NCBI GenBank assembly: GCA_013044365.1
Contig: JABEUP010000050.1
Coordinates: forward strand, 1-13,982
Length of the DNA: 13,982 nt
Source: Acidimicrobiaceae bacterium
GTDB lineage: Bacteria; Actinomycetota; Acidimicrobiia; Acidimicrobiales; Acidimicrobiaceae
Direction: 5' to 3'
Shown: positions 6,431-13,982 of the stretch, in pieces
Layout: each line of letters opens with the position of its first letter
Numbering within the stretch: the first letter of the stretch is position 1
The notes under the pieces: generated by a model
The model's input: only the letters and a program-made list of their open reading frames with translations
Told to the model about the DNA's origin: nothing
Databases searched by the model: none
Program-made: the position numbers and the translations under genes

Positions 6431-7189
6431 CTAGTTGGATTTACGGTTATCCAACAGAGCCTTTAGACGCGCTCGGTGATCGTCGGCCCCGAAAAGCTTC
6501 ACCTGAGCTTCAGATTCCGCTTCTAGCACATCATCGAGCGTCATGGTGGGCAAACCATTCAAAAGCCGCTTTGAAAGACGCAACACTTCCCGTGGTCTAT
6601 GAGCCAATCGCTCGGCAAATTCCAAAGTCTCGGGCACCAGGTGTTCGGGTGCTATCACTTTGTTTACGATGCCCAAACGCATTGCTTCGTCCGCATCAAT
6701 TGGCTCCCCCGTCCACAGGAGCATTTTGGCGGTGTTCATTCCAACCACTCGTGGGAGAAAAAAATGTGACCCCATGTCGGGGACGAGACCTATATCCCCA
6801 TGAACCATAGCTAGTTTTGCATCAGAAGACGCAAAGGCCATATCACTAGCCAACACCAGGTCAAATCCACCACCATAAGCGAAACCATTCACAGCCGAGA
6901 CGATCACCGAATCGCAGCAAGCCATGGACTTCACCAGCCGGTTCATACGCCGCATGTAGTCGACTCCAGCGTCGCCACGTGCCATCAGCTTGATATCACC
7001 ACCAGCGCAGTACGCCCGTCCGGTGCCGGTCATGACAATCACAGGAGTATCGTCAGCGTTCACCGACTCTAATATCTCGACAATCTCCGCGGCCATTCCC
7101 ACATCTAGAGCATTAAGCATCCCCGGATTGTTGAATTCCAGCAATAGAACATCGCCCTGCCGAGTTAGTTGAGTCAAACTTCCAGCCAC
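6431..7189 (-). CDS. Enoyl-CoA hydratase/isomerase family protein, PaaG-like active site
   Basis: A 252-residue crotonase, last gene of the minus-strand operon. NPGMLNALD (21-29) and the oxyanion segment YCAGGDIKLM (60-69) are clear. The first hydratase glutamate is replaced by D110 (GGGFDLVLASDM) and the second by H130. D138 in IGLVPDMGSHFFLPR matches the aspartate of PaaG-type ring-epoxide/double-bond isomerases, whose usual text is GLVPDSGG. It is therefore more likely an isomerase than a hydratase. The GTG start at 7189 is chosen because AAGGAG lies about eight bases upstream. A 35-base gap separates it from the CoA-transferase homologue before it. Substrate unknown. Confidence 0.9.
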   Translation of the reverse strand: MAGSLTQLTRQGDVLLLEFNNPGMLNALDVGMAAEIVEILESVNADDTPVIVMTGTGRAYCAGGDIKLMARGDAGVDYMRRMNRLVKSMACCDSVIVSAVNGFAYGGGFDLVLASDMAFASSDAKLAMVHGDIGLVPDMGSHFFLPRVVGMNTAKMLLWTGEPIDADEAMRLGIVNKVIAPEHLVPETLEFAERLAHRPREVLRLSKRLLNGLPTMTLDDVLEAESEAQVKLFGADDHRARLKALLDNRKSN

Positions 7190-7224
7190 TAGGTTCTCTC
7201 CTTTATGAAGTATTTTTTTATAAA

Positions 7225-8487
7225 CTAAGCAATGCTACGAGCGAGTTCACTGCGAAAATCCGGATGGGCCACCTTTATCAACTCTTTGGCCCAACCCGAG
7301 GAGGAAAGTCCCCGCAAATCAGCGGTCCCGAATTCTGTCACGACAAAGTCAACGTTATCAGGGGCCAGAGTGACTGGCACATCAACAGAAAACGTTGGCG
7401 TTATGTTGCTTGTGAGTCCATCTCGGGAGGTAGCTCGAAGTGCAATGATGCTTAGGCCCTTTGAAGCCGCATGAGCAGCTGATGCAAAGTCTGGAAGTCC
7501 GCCTGGAGCTGAAATTATCCGACCCTTAAGCCACTCGGCGTTTACCCTACCCAAAAGGTCTATCTGTAAAGCGCTATTTACCGCATGGAGATGCTCCATC
7601 GCGGAAAGTATCTTCCGGTCATGGGTATACGAACACGCCTTGAACTCGACATCATCATTTCCGTCAAGATATTTATATAACTCAGGACTCCCCCACGCCA
7701 TGGCAGTCACCATCTTATGCGACGAACCAGGTTTGGTGGAGTTTGTTACATTTCCGGTATGAGCCAGCTCAACCACACCGTCGGTAAAAATGCCGGTATG
7801 GATTCCCAAATCGCGGGGCGGATTGGAAGCCAACTCCTGCAACATCGCGTCGGGAATAGATCCAACACCAGTTTGGAGAATAGCACCATCGGAAATCAAA
7901 TCAGCAACCATCTGCGCAATTCGCCGCTCGCCCTCGTCAATAGAAGGTGAAGGAACAATAAGCGGACCCTCATCGGTGGAGAACCAGTAATCAATTTGGT
8001 CCTCGGTCACATAGGTGTCGCCCACCGTAAAGGGCATGTTGGGATCGACTTCTGCCACCACCAGCGGGTGGGTCGCCAACACCGCCGGCATGTAATCAAC
8101 AGACACTCCAAGCGAGAATCGCCCGTACTTATCGGGTAGCGAAAGATGTAGGAATAAAATATCGGCTATTTCGCTGCCTGACAAATACAGACCGGGTATC
8201 TCTGAAAGTGGAAATCTGTAATATTCGACGCTATTACCACCCGATACCCCTCTAAGACCATGTCCAGGAACCCAGGCATGAATTTTCAAGTGCTCTGGAG
8301 CAAGGGCTGCAAAAGGTACCGCCTTCATCGGTGACAACATATACACTTCCAGATCTCGCAGATCCAAACCCCATTGCGCCATCTGCTCTCCGAGCCATAA
8401 CGGCTCCGCGGCAGCGGAATGCATGACGATCCGTGAGCCAGTCTTTATTACTGGTAGGAGTTCCTCGAAGCTATCCAGCTGTTTCAT
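7225..8487 (-). CDS. Acetyl-CoA hydrolase/4-hydroxybutyrate CoA-transferase family protein lacking the catalytic Glu
   Basis: A 420-residue protein collinear with AbfT-type CoA-transferases throughout: VMHSAAAEP near the N-terminus, LGVSVDYMPAVLATHPLVVAEV (126-147), GDTYV, LQTGVGSIPDAMLQEL (204-219), the LGIH region and a C-terminal DFVVTEFGTADLRG (380-393) with AHPDF. In family members the acyl-glutamyl intermediate forms on the Glu of GIHSEM (E238 of Clostridium AbfT). Here the same place reads GIHTGIFTDG, with G232 encoded by GGC. The GG-Q-V-D segment is also changed to SAPGGLPDF. It is thus unlikely to work by the usual ping-pong transfer; a hydrolase, a non-covalent acyl-CoA enzyme or another role is possible. 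Its ATG overlaps the previous gene's stop by 4 bases (ATGA), so expression is coupled. Confidence 0.88.
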   Translation of the reverse strand: MKQLDSFEELLPVIKTGSRIVMHSAAAEPLWLGEQMAQWGLDLRDLEVYMLSPMKAVPFAALAPEHLKIHAWVPGHGLRGVSGGNSVEYYRFPLSEIPGLYLSGSEIADILFLHLSLPDKYGRFSLGVSVDYMPAVLATHPLVVAEVDPNMPFTVGDTYVTEDQIDYWFSTDEGPLIVPSPSIDEGERRIAQMVADLISDGAILQTGVGSIPDAMLQELASNPPRDLGIHTGIFTDGVVELAHTGNVTNSTKPGSSHKMVTAMAWGSPELYKYLDGNDDVEFKACSYTHDRKILSAMEHLHAVNSALQIDLLGRVNAEWLKGRIISAPGGLPDFASAAHAASKGLSIIALRATSRDGLTSNITPTFSVDVPVTLAPDNVDFVVTEFGTADLRGLSSSGWAKELIKVAHPDFRSELARSIA

Positions 8488-9359
8488 GCTTTCCCACCGG
8501 AATCAGCATCGGGATATTCGTAAAATCCATGCCCAACTTTCTTTCCCCATCGCCCTTCCCGATACAGCTGCTCCAGAATCTGATTCGGTTTTGACGCCTC
8601 ATTACCCGTTTCCTGGTATTCATCAAGCCTTGCCAAATAGCTCACATCAACACCGGCGACATCCATAAGGTAAAACGGACCCATTGGGTGACCAAGCCCT
8701 CTGGTAACCGCAAGATCAATATCCTCCGCAGATGCATATCCACCTTCAAGAAGATTCATCGCCTCCCGGGTTAACGCCCGGAATATTCGGTTAACAATGA
8801 AGCCGGGAACTTCCTTACGCACTACTACCGATGTTCGTCCGATTTCGCGACAGAACTTGAGGGCGGCATGCTCAACCTCTGGAGAAACTTCCGGATGAAG
8901 CGCCACCTCCACTAGATCCATAGCTAGGACCGGGTTGAAGAAATGCAAATTTATAACGCGCTCCGGCCCCTGTGTTACTCTCGCCAACCTTGATGAAACT
9001 ATGTTTGAACTATTCGATGCCAGGATCGTTGGTGGTGGACAAAGTGCACCTAATTTCCCGAACAATTCAGCTTTCAGCGAAAAATCCTCAATTATGGCTT
9101 CAATAACCACGGTTGCTCCGCTAACACATTCCTCGACGGAAGAGGAAATTTCAAGTCTGGATCTTGCCCTGTCACTCTCCTCACGGGTCAGGCGATTCTT
9201 TTGGACGCGTGATTCCAAATATTCATCAGAAAACTGTTGCGCCTTTGATAGCACCTCGCCCGACATGTCATAAAGAGAAGCCTTGAGACCTTTGATGGCA
9301 CAGTGGACGGCAATTTGCCGACCCATACTTCCAGCCCCGATTACTGCAACTTTGTTCAT
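8484..9359 (-). CDS. 3-hydroxyacyl-CoA dehydrogenase (second copy)
   Basis: A 291-residue NAD-dependent dehydrogenase oxidising 3-hydroxyacyl-CoA to 3-oxoacyl-CoA. The Rossmann motif is VAVIGAGSMGRQIA (4-17). Active-site residues are all visible: S117 (ASNSSNI), H139 (LHFFNP), E151 (DLVEV) and N190 (GFIVNR). The C-terminal helical domain carries LGHPMGPFYLMDVAGVD and a typical KKVGHGFYEY end, so the protein is full-length for the monofunctional family. The gene overlaps both neighbours by 4 bases (ATGA), which argues for strict co-translation with the upstream hydratase and downstream CoA-transferase homologue. Its short PDADSGGKA tail is unremarkable. Confidence 0.95.
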   Translation of the reverse strand: MNKVAVIGAGSMGRQIAVHCAIKGLKASLYDMSGEVLSKAQQFSDEYLESRVQKNRLTREESDRARSRLEISSSVEECVSGATVVIEAIIEDFSLKAELFGKLGALCPPPTILASNSSNIVSSRLARVTQGPERVINLHFFNPVLAMDLVEVALHPEVSPEVEHAALKFCREIGRTSVVVRKEVPGFIVNRIFRALTREAMNLLEGGYASAEDIDLAVTRGLGHPMGPFYLMDVAGVDVSYLARLDEYQETGNEASKPNQILEQLYREGRWGKKVGHGFYEYPDADSGGKA

Positions 9360-10153
9360 TTATCTTCCCCTTGCGCGTTCTCACCAGATGAAGGATTTTC
9401 CTTCTGATTGCCAAACTTTCCCAGGGCAGCCTTTCGCTCCGGTGAGAAGTAGCACACGTTTGAAACTTCGATATCGTAACCAAACCCTTCCCTAAAACCG
9501 ACCAAGTGGTCAACCGAGCGTTTCACACCTTGAACTGCCATCTGCACATTCTCGGTAATCATCTTCGCGGTGGCAATTGCCTTGTCGCCAACCTCGTCAT
9601 CGGGCACCAGGTGTGAGACCACACCCATCGAATGAGCTTCTTGCGCACTGATTCGGCGCCCCGTTAGCGCCAACTCCTTAGTACGAAGAGGACCTATAAT
9701 TCTGGTGAGCATCTGTAAAGCACCGCCCGCTGGAATCAACCCCCAGCGCGCCTCGGGCAACCCAAACTGAGCTGACTCCCCAGCAATAATCACATCTGCT
9801 GCAAGTGCCAACTCGAATCCTCCGCCGAGACAGTAGCCAGTCACAGCAGCGATCATTGGCTTGGTGCGCTCATGCGCTCCCAGGTAGAACGGAAAGACTA
9901 CGCTCTTGCGGTATTCATCGGCTTGATGATCATGAATATTCTGGCGCTCCTTCAAATCCACGCCAACGCAAAAAGCACGCCCACCTGCGCCCTCGATCAA
10001 GCAAACTTTGACGTCCGGATCGGCGTCAATCTCGCCGAGGATCCTCCTCAATTCAATAAAAAGCTCCCGGTTCAGCGCATTCATCGCTTCGGGTCGGTTC
10101 AGCGTCACTCGTGCGATTCCGTTGTCACGTTCAACTAGTACTACATCACTCAT
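9356..10153 (-). CDS. Enoyl-CoA hydratase (classical Glu/Glu active site)
   Basis: A 265-residue crotonase. LNRPEAMNALN (18-28), the oxyanion segment FCVGVDLKER (61-70) and GGGFELALAADV (110-121) are clear. Both catalytic glutamates are present, E114 and E134 (GLPEARWGLIPAGGALQ), so hydration of a 2-enoyl-CoA is likely. The C-terminus is extended by a charged, low-complexity tail (NPSSGENAQGEDK) beyond the usual end. The start ATG at 10153 has only a weak ribosome site (GAGGC 12-16 bases upstream), and the preceding gene ends 15 bases before it, so translational coupling is likely. It overlaps the next gene by ATGA. Confidence 0.93.
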   Translation of the reverse strand: MSDVVLVERDNGIARVTLNRPEAMNALNRELFIELRRILGEIDADPDVKVCLIEGAGGRAFCVGVDLKERQNIHDHQADEYRKSVVFPFYLGAHERTKPMIAAVTGYCLGGGFELALAADVIIAGESAQFGLPEARWGLIPAGGALQMLTRIIGPLRTKELALTGRRISAQEAHSMGVVSHLVPDDEVGDKAIATAKMITENVQMAVQGVKRSVDHLVGFREGFGYDIEVSNVCYFSPERKAALGKFGNQKENPSSGENAQGEDK

Positions 10154-10168
10154 CTGACACTGCCTGCC

Positions 10169-10948
10169 TCAACACCCACGAAATATTGGAACACGCTTCT
10201 CCCTGAATGCCGCAATTCCTTCGCGGAGATCGTCACTGGCAAACAGTGCTGCAATGCCCATGCGCTCAAGTGCAAAACCAGTTTGAAGAGGACTCTCTTT
10301 ACCTAAATAGACAACCTGGAGCAGGACTTTCATCGCAAGAGGACTAAAACCTGCCAAACGTTGGGCCAGGGTATTTACCACTGACAGCAGTTCGTCTTGG
10401 GGGACAATCCTGTTTGCAATACCAAGTTCAAATGCTCTTGACGCTGGAATGAGTTCCCCAGTGAGCAACACTTCCAACGCGGCCCCCTGTCCGATTAAAC
10501 GTGTCAGCCTCTGTGTACCCCCATAACCAGGAATAGCGCCCAGGGTAATTTCCGGAAAACCGATCCGCGCTGAATCGGACATGATCCGCAAGGTTGATGC
10601 CAGGCACAATTCAAATCCGGCGCCCAACGCCAAGCCATTTACCGCCGCAATAACTGGCTTGCCGATTCCTTCGATTCTCTGAAACAGTGCTTGAGCCTGC
10701 TCGGACAGGTTCAGCATGCCTGAGGAACTCTTTGACTCAAGCTCCTTCAAATCAGCGCCCGCTGAAAATGCCCGCTGTCCAGCACCGCTTACAACCGCGA
10801 CTCGAATCCCTTCGTTGGTTGCGACACTGTAAAAAGCTTCATCCAGTTCTCCTAATGCCGATTCGTTGAGGGAATTCATGGCCTCTGGACGATCAATTGT
10901 CACATGTGCCACATTCTGTTCAATATCCAACCTGATCAAACTGCCCAC
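10169..10948 (-). CDS. Enoyl-CoA hydratase (short-chain, classical)
   Basis: A 259-residue crotonase and the most typical one of the five here. IDRPEAMNSLN (18-28), FSAGADLKEL (61-70), GAGFELCLAS with E113 and FPEITLGAIPGYGGTQRLTR with E133 match the 2-enoyl-CoA hydratase consensus, as does the C-terminal REGIAAFREKR. The GTG start at 10948 is supported by GGAGG four bases upstream, lying within the 11-base gap after the thiolase. Together with the adjoining thiolase and dehydrogenases it makes a complete hydration-oxidation-thiolysis module. Confidence 0.95.
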   Translation of the reverse strand: MGSLIRLDIEQNVAHVTIDRPEAMNSLNESALGELDEAFYSVATNEGIRVAVVSGAGQRAFSAGADLKELESKSSSGMLNLSEQAQALFQRIEGIGKPVIAAVNGLALGAGFELCLASTLRIMSDSARIGFPEITLGAIPGYGGTQRLTRLIGQGAALEVLLTGELIPASRAFELGIANRIVPQDELLSVVNTLAQRLAGFSPLAMKVLLQVVYLGKESPLQTGFALERMGIAALFASDDLREGIAAFREKRVPIFRGC

Positions 10949-10959
10949 GGATCCTCCAA

Positions 10960-12144
10960 TTAACTTTCCCGGCGAATAACCATGGCGGTGCTAACCCCTC
11001 CGCCACCACAGATACTGGCAACTCCCAGTTCTGAGTCATTCACACGAAGAACGTTGTAGAGCGACATCAAGATCCTCGCACCTGAAATTCCTGTCGGATG
11101 GCTTAACGCGATTGCACCCCCATGGACGTTCACTCGATCCCGATTCCAGTTAAGCACGCGCTCATTAGCAAGCACCTGGACCGCAAAGGCTTCGTTGACC
11201 TCGATAAAATCCATATCAGCAAGCGTCATTCCAGCTTTCCCCAGCGCAGCGGGAATTGCCACGCCCGGACCTTCTCCCATAAAGGCAGGCTCCACGGCAA
11301 TCTGAGCAAATGAAACAACAGAGAACAACGGGGTCCAACCCTTTTCCTCTGCCTGAGTACGGCCGGTAACGACAAGCGCCACTCCTCCGTCGCCCATGCT
11401 GCATGAGTTACCGGCAGTCACTGTTCCATCATCTTCAAAGGCCGGGCGCAATCGGGCCAACCTTTCCAGGGTGCTGTCGCGTCGGATCGACTCGTCGTGG
11501 TCTAATCCCTGCAAGGGTAAGCCCGGTCCGTCGAAAGCTGCGGACGAGACAGTCTCCCACTTCAGGTATCCGTTGTCTTCGGCGCTGGCAGCTTTTTGGT
11601 GTGACTGCAAAGAAAATTCATCCTGGGATTCTCGGCTGATCTTGTATTTTTTCGCGAGATTTTCAGCAGTCTGACCCATGGTCATGTTGCACAGCGGATC
11701 GACGGTATCGCTCCACGAATCCTCCAGAAGTCGATTACCCAGCTTAATGCCTTCCCATCGGATATTTTTCAACAGAAACGGCATGGTGCTCATTGACTCC
11801 ATGCCACCGGCAACCAGTGTGCGGGATTCCCCAGTCCAGATCGACTGGCTCGCAAGCATCACAGTTTTCATTGCCGAAGGGCAGGCCATATTGATTGTTA
11901 CCGCAGGCGCAGTAATTGGAATCCCAGCTTTTACTGCGGCAGTACGAACCGGATTCGGTCCATTACCGGCCTGGCGGCAGTTGCCGAATAAGACTGCATC
12001 TATATCCTCCGGAGCAACACCCCCGTTTTCGAGAGCGCCCTTAATAGCTGCCGCCCCCAGGTGGGCGGCGGGAATCTCCCTGAAAGTTCCACCAAATCGA
12101 CCTAGAGGAGTCCGAGCCATACCGACAATCACGATGTCTTCCAC
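10960..12144 (-). CDS. Acetyl-CoA acyltransferase (thiolase II family)
   Basis: A 394-residue thiolase catalysing CoA-dependent cleavage of 3-oxoacyl-CoA. Starting from the GTG at 12144, the acyl-accepting C88 (NMACPSAMKT), NEAF (317-320), H349 (GAIALSHPTG) and C379 (SICGGGGVSTA) form the expected catalytic set. VIVGMARTPLGRFGG at the N-terminus is typical. Two positions are unusual: proline after the nucleophile with alanine for the usual glycine (CPSAM instead of C-x-S-G-L/M), and S348 before the catalytic His. The GTG at 12144 follows AAGGAG by 8 bases and gives the normal family length; an in-frame start at 12201 would add 19 residues with no family counterpart and overlap the previous gene. 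The gap to that gene is then 53 bases. Confidence 0.95.
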   Translation of the reverse strand: MEDIVIVGMARTPLGRFGGTFREIPAAHLGAAAIKGALENGGVAPEDIDAVLFGNCRQAGNGPNPVRTAAVKAGIPITAPAVTINMACPSAMKTVMLASQSIWTGESRTLVAGGMESMSTMPFLLKNIRWEGIKLGNRLLEDSWSDTVDPLCNMTMGQTAENLAKKYKISRESQDEFSLQSHQKAASAEDNGYLKWETVSSAAFDGPGLPLQGLDHDESIRRDSTLERLARLRPAFEDDGTVTAGNSCSMGDGGVALVVTGRTQAEEKGWTPLFSVVSFAQIAVEPAFMGEGPGVAIPAALGKAGMTLADMDFIEVNEAFAVQVLANERVLNWNRDRVNVHGGAIALSHPTGISGARILMSLYNVLRVNDSELGVASICGGGGVSTAMVIRRES

Positions 12145-12197
12145 TAGCACCGCTCCTTTTTCATAGCTTGGATGATCCGTTGATATAGGAATGACAA

Positions 12198-13052
12198 TCA
12201 TTCATATACATAAAACCCTCGGCCTGATTTCCTTCCCAGATAACCTGAAGCCACCAGGGATCGGTGGAGTGGACATGGAATGAACTTATTGCCGCCACAT
12301 TTTTCGTTAAGGTCCTCCAAGATGTGCAGCATGGTATCCAGCCCCACAAAGTCACCTAACTGCAACGGACCCATCGGGAAGTTGAATCCGTCGCGCATTG
12401 CCTTGTCGACATCCTCCGCAGTTGCTACGCCTTCGTAAACGGTCCAAACAGCTTCGTTGAACATCGGCATGTAAACGCGGTTGGTGATGAATCCCGGCGA
12501 ATCCTTTTTAACCTCAACAGGGGACTTCTCGACTTTTTTGAGAAACTCCTGTACTGCTGCAAGCGTTTCGTCGCTGGTTCTCAGACCTCTAATAACTTCG
12601 ACAAGACGCATGATAACCACTGGGCTGTGGAAATGAACGCCAATGAACCGGTCGGGACGCTGCGTCACCGCCGCCATCGGACTGATCGGCAAAGCGGAAG
12701 TGTTCGAGGCAAAGATGGTTTCTGCTGGCATCACCTGGTCAAGAGCACGAAATACTTCACACTTGAGATCCAAGTTTTCAAAAACCGCCTCTATAACAAG
12801 ATCCACCTCTTTTGCTTCCTGGAAACTCGAGACAGGAATGATTCGCGCCATAATTGCTTGGCCCTCCTCCTCTGTCAGTTTTCCCTTCTTTACTCTTCCT
12901 AAGATCTGCTCAGAGATGCGTTCCACTCCGCGATCCCGGGCGATTTCCTCGCTGTCATAAACATAGGTCTTCAATCCGGCTTGGGCAGCGGTCTGCGCAA
13001 TGCCATGACCCATCATTCCCATTCCGACAACCAATACTTTTTCGATACTCAA
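12198..13052 (-). CDS. 3-hydroxyacyl-CoA dehydrogenase (3-hydroxybutyryl-CoA dehydrogenase type)
   Basis: A 284-residue enzyme with the NAD-binding motif VLVVGMGMMGHGIAQ (6-20) and all catalytic residues: S119 (ASNTSAL), H140 (GVHFHSP), E152 (LVEVI) and N191 (GFITNR). The C-terminal domain has FNFPMGPLQLGDFVGLD and ends in GRKSGRGFYVYE. The usual HFFNP after the catalytic His reads HFHSP, possibly affecting substrate preference relative to the second copy at 8484-9359. Translation starts at TTG (13050-13052) with AGGGA about 6 bases upstream; no ATG or GTG in a fitting place is seen. It follows the amidohydrolase-like gene by 29 bases. Confidence 0.94.
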   Translation of the reverse strand: MSIEKVLVVGMGMMGHGIAQTAAQAGLKTYVYDSEEIARDRGVERISEQILGRVKKGKLTEEEGQAIMARIIPVSSFQEAKEVDLVIEAVFENLDLKCEVFRALDQVMPAETIFASNTSALPISPMAAVTQRPDRFIGVHFHSPVVIMRLVEVIRGLRTSDETLAAVQEFLKKVEKSPVEVKKDSPGFITNRVYMPMFNEAVWTVYEGVATAEDVDKAMRDGFNFPMGPLQLGDFVGLDTMLHILEDLNEKCGGNKFIPCPLHRSLVASGYLGRKSGRGFYVYE

Positions 13053-13081
13053 CGGTTTTCCCTTCTATAGCTCAGTGAGCA

Positions 13082-13933
13082 CTAATCCAATCCATATACC
13101 CGGGCTGCGTTGTCGTGCAGAATAAGTTGGGCAACGTCATCCTTGAGACCCATTTGCCCACGTATGTAGCTCACGGCATCTTTATGTACAACTGCAGGGA
13201 AGTTGGTTCCCCAAAGCACTTTCCTCTTGCCCCGGGTTTTAATGAAGTTGACCAGAGTTTGCTCCAAATACTGGGGCGCATGCGCGTCAATACCCAAAAA
13301 GACATTCTCATGCTTCCAGGCAAGTGCGATCATTTCCTCTGTCCAGGGCCACCCAGTATGGGCTCCTACGATCTTTAGCTCCGGAAAATCGATTGCAATG
13401 TCATCCAGTGCCATAGGACGGCCAAGCTCACTTGGCATTCTCTCTGCGGAGTGTCCGACCTGCATCGAAACTGGAACTCCCAGTTCCGCACATTTGGCAT
13501 AGAGCGGGTAGTATAAACGGTGGTTCAGCGGGATTCCGAAACCGTAGGTGTGTATATAAACCCCACGAAACCCCCATTCTTTTACTGCTTTCTCAACCTG
13601 GCGTACCCCTTCAAGACGCGTATATGGGTTAAACCCGGCAATTCCCACGAAACGGTCCGGGTACTGTTGAACAACCGAATTAACTTCCTCCTCGGTGATA
13701 TCCCAAATCATTCGATTCTTTTGTTCCGCCATCATGCGTACCGCCGGAATCAACACCTTGGAAACACCTGCTTCGTCCATCATCGAAACGAAGGTGTCCA
13801 CTTCAATTCCCTTGACCCGGTCTTCCATGTGCCACCATTTGATCAAGTACTGAAATTCGGGGGGTCCGTACCAGTTCTTCTGGATACAGTCTTCGGTAAA
13901 TAGGTTGCACAAAATGTCGATGGCACCTGTCAT
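13082..13933 (-). CDS. Amidohydrolase-2 fold (COG2159/ACMSD-like) protein with altered metal site
   Basis: A 283-residue TIM-barrel protein of the amidohydrolase-2 family, which includes non-oxidative decarboxylases (ACMSD, gamma-resorcylate decarboxylase) and C-C or C-N hydrolases. Visible landmarks are AGVSKVLIPAVR, DRFVGIAGFNPY, the two later histidines H161 (QVGH) and H192 (VGAHTGWPW), and LWGTNFPAV near the C-terminus. The N-terminal HxH metal pair is replaced by L8 and N10 (AIDILCNLF), and the final aspartate of the GSD/GTD motif by N244. It is the first gene of the operon in this window. The ATG at 13933 follows GGAGG by 11 bases, and an in-frame TAA lies just upstream. A role in ring cleavage or decarboxylation of the pathway intermediate is inference. 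Confidence 0.88.
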   Translation of the reverse strand: MTGAIDILCNLFTEDCIQKNWYGPPEFQYLIKWWHMEDRVKGIEVDTFVSMMDEAGVSKVLIPAVRMMAEQKNRMIWDITEEEVNSVVQQYPDRFVGIAGFNPYTRLEGVRQVEKAVKEWGFRGVYIHTYGFGIPLNHRLYYPLYAKCAELGVPVSMQVGHSAERMPSELGRPMALDDIAIDFPELKIVGAHTGWPWTEEMIALAWKHENVFLGIDAHAPQYLEQTLVNFIKTRGKRKVLWGTNFPAVVHKDAVSYIRGQMGLKDDVAQLILHDNAARVYGLD

Positions 13934-13982
13934 TAGTTATAAAGCCTCCGTTGGAATAGTCATTAGAAATTAAGCCTGTCCA

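Noticed and set aside
12145..12201. Longer N-terminus for the thiolase, starting at 12201.
   Set aside because: The extra 19 residues have no family equivalent, while the GTG at 12144 has AAGGAG at proper spacing.
1..13982. CRISPR array, phage defence genes or toxin-antitoxin pair.
   Set aside because: No regularly spaced repeats and no such protein families are seen; apart from TnpB all recognisable genes are metabolic or transport.

Overview
The window looks like bacterial chromosome carrying an acyl-CoA catabolic gene cluster, with the right part of an IS200/IS605-type transposable element at its left edge. Frequent GTG and TTG starts, the actinobacterial look of the TnpB and transporter sequences, and mixed base composition suggest a high-GC Gram-positive or a similar environmental lineage. 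This is inference; no 16S or other marker is present.

Layout: (1) 1-914, 3' part of a tnpB gene, running off the left edge, followed by the conserved terminal hairpin and TCAA end of its omega RNA. (2) 915-1327, non-coding, with inverted repeats and a 12-base repeat of the element's end motif. (3) 1328-3905 on the plus strand: a divergent enoyl-CoA hydratase, a short-chain dehydrogenase closely resembling BadH (2-hydroxycyclohexanecarboxyl-CoA dehydrogenase), and a second crotonase. (4) 3906-4241: a promoter candidate with a CRP-like operator, then an MFS transporter (4242-5693) and a 14-bp hairpin. (5) 5796-6430: non-coding or decayed DNA between the two convergent gene sets. (6) 13933-6431 on the minus strand: a tight eight-gene operon read right to left: amidohydrolase-like protein, 3-hydroxyacyl-CoA dehydrogenase, thiolase, two enoyl-CoA hydratases, a second 3-hydroxyacyl-CoA dehydrogenase, a CoA-transferase/hydrolase homologue, and a third crotonase.

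Together the genes encode uptake of an organic substrate (MFS), hydration/isomerisation (five crotonases of three active-site types), hydroxyacyl-CoA oxidation (two HADs and the BadH-like SDR) and thiolysis. No acyl-CoA ligase or acyl-CoA dehydrogenase lies in the window, so those steps must be encoded elsewhere. The BadH-like enzyme, the duplicated beta-oxidation modules and the amidohydrolase-fold protein suggest degradation of a cyclic (alicyclic or aromatic-derived) carboxylic acid; the actual substrate is unknown. The most unusual features are loss of expected catalytic residues in the CoA-transferase homologue (Glu to Gly) and in the amidohydrolase-fold protein (three of five metal ligands), with conserved, intact reading frames in both.
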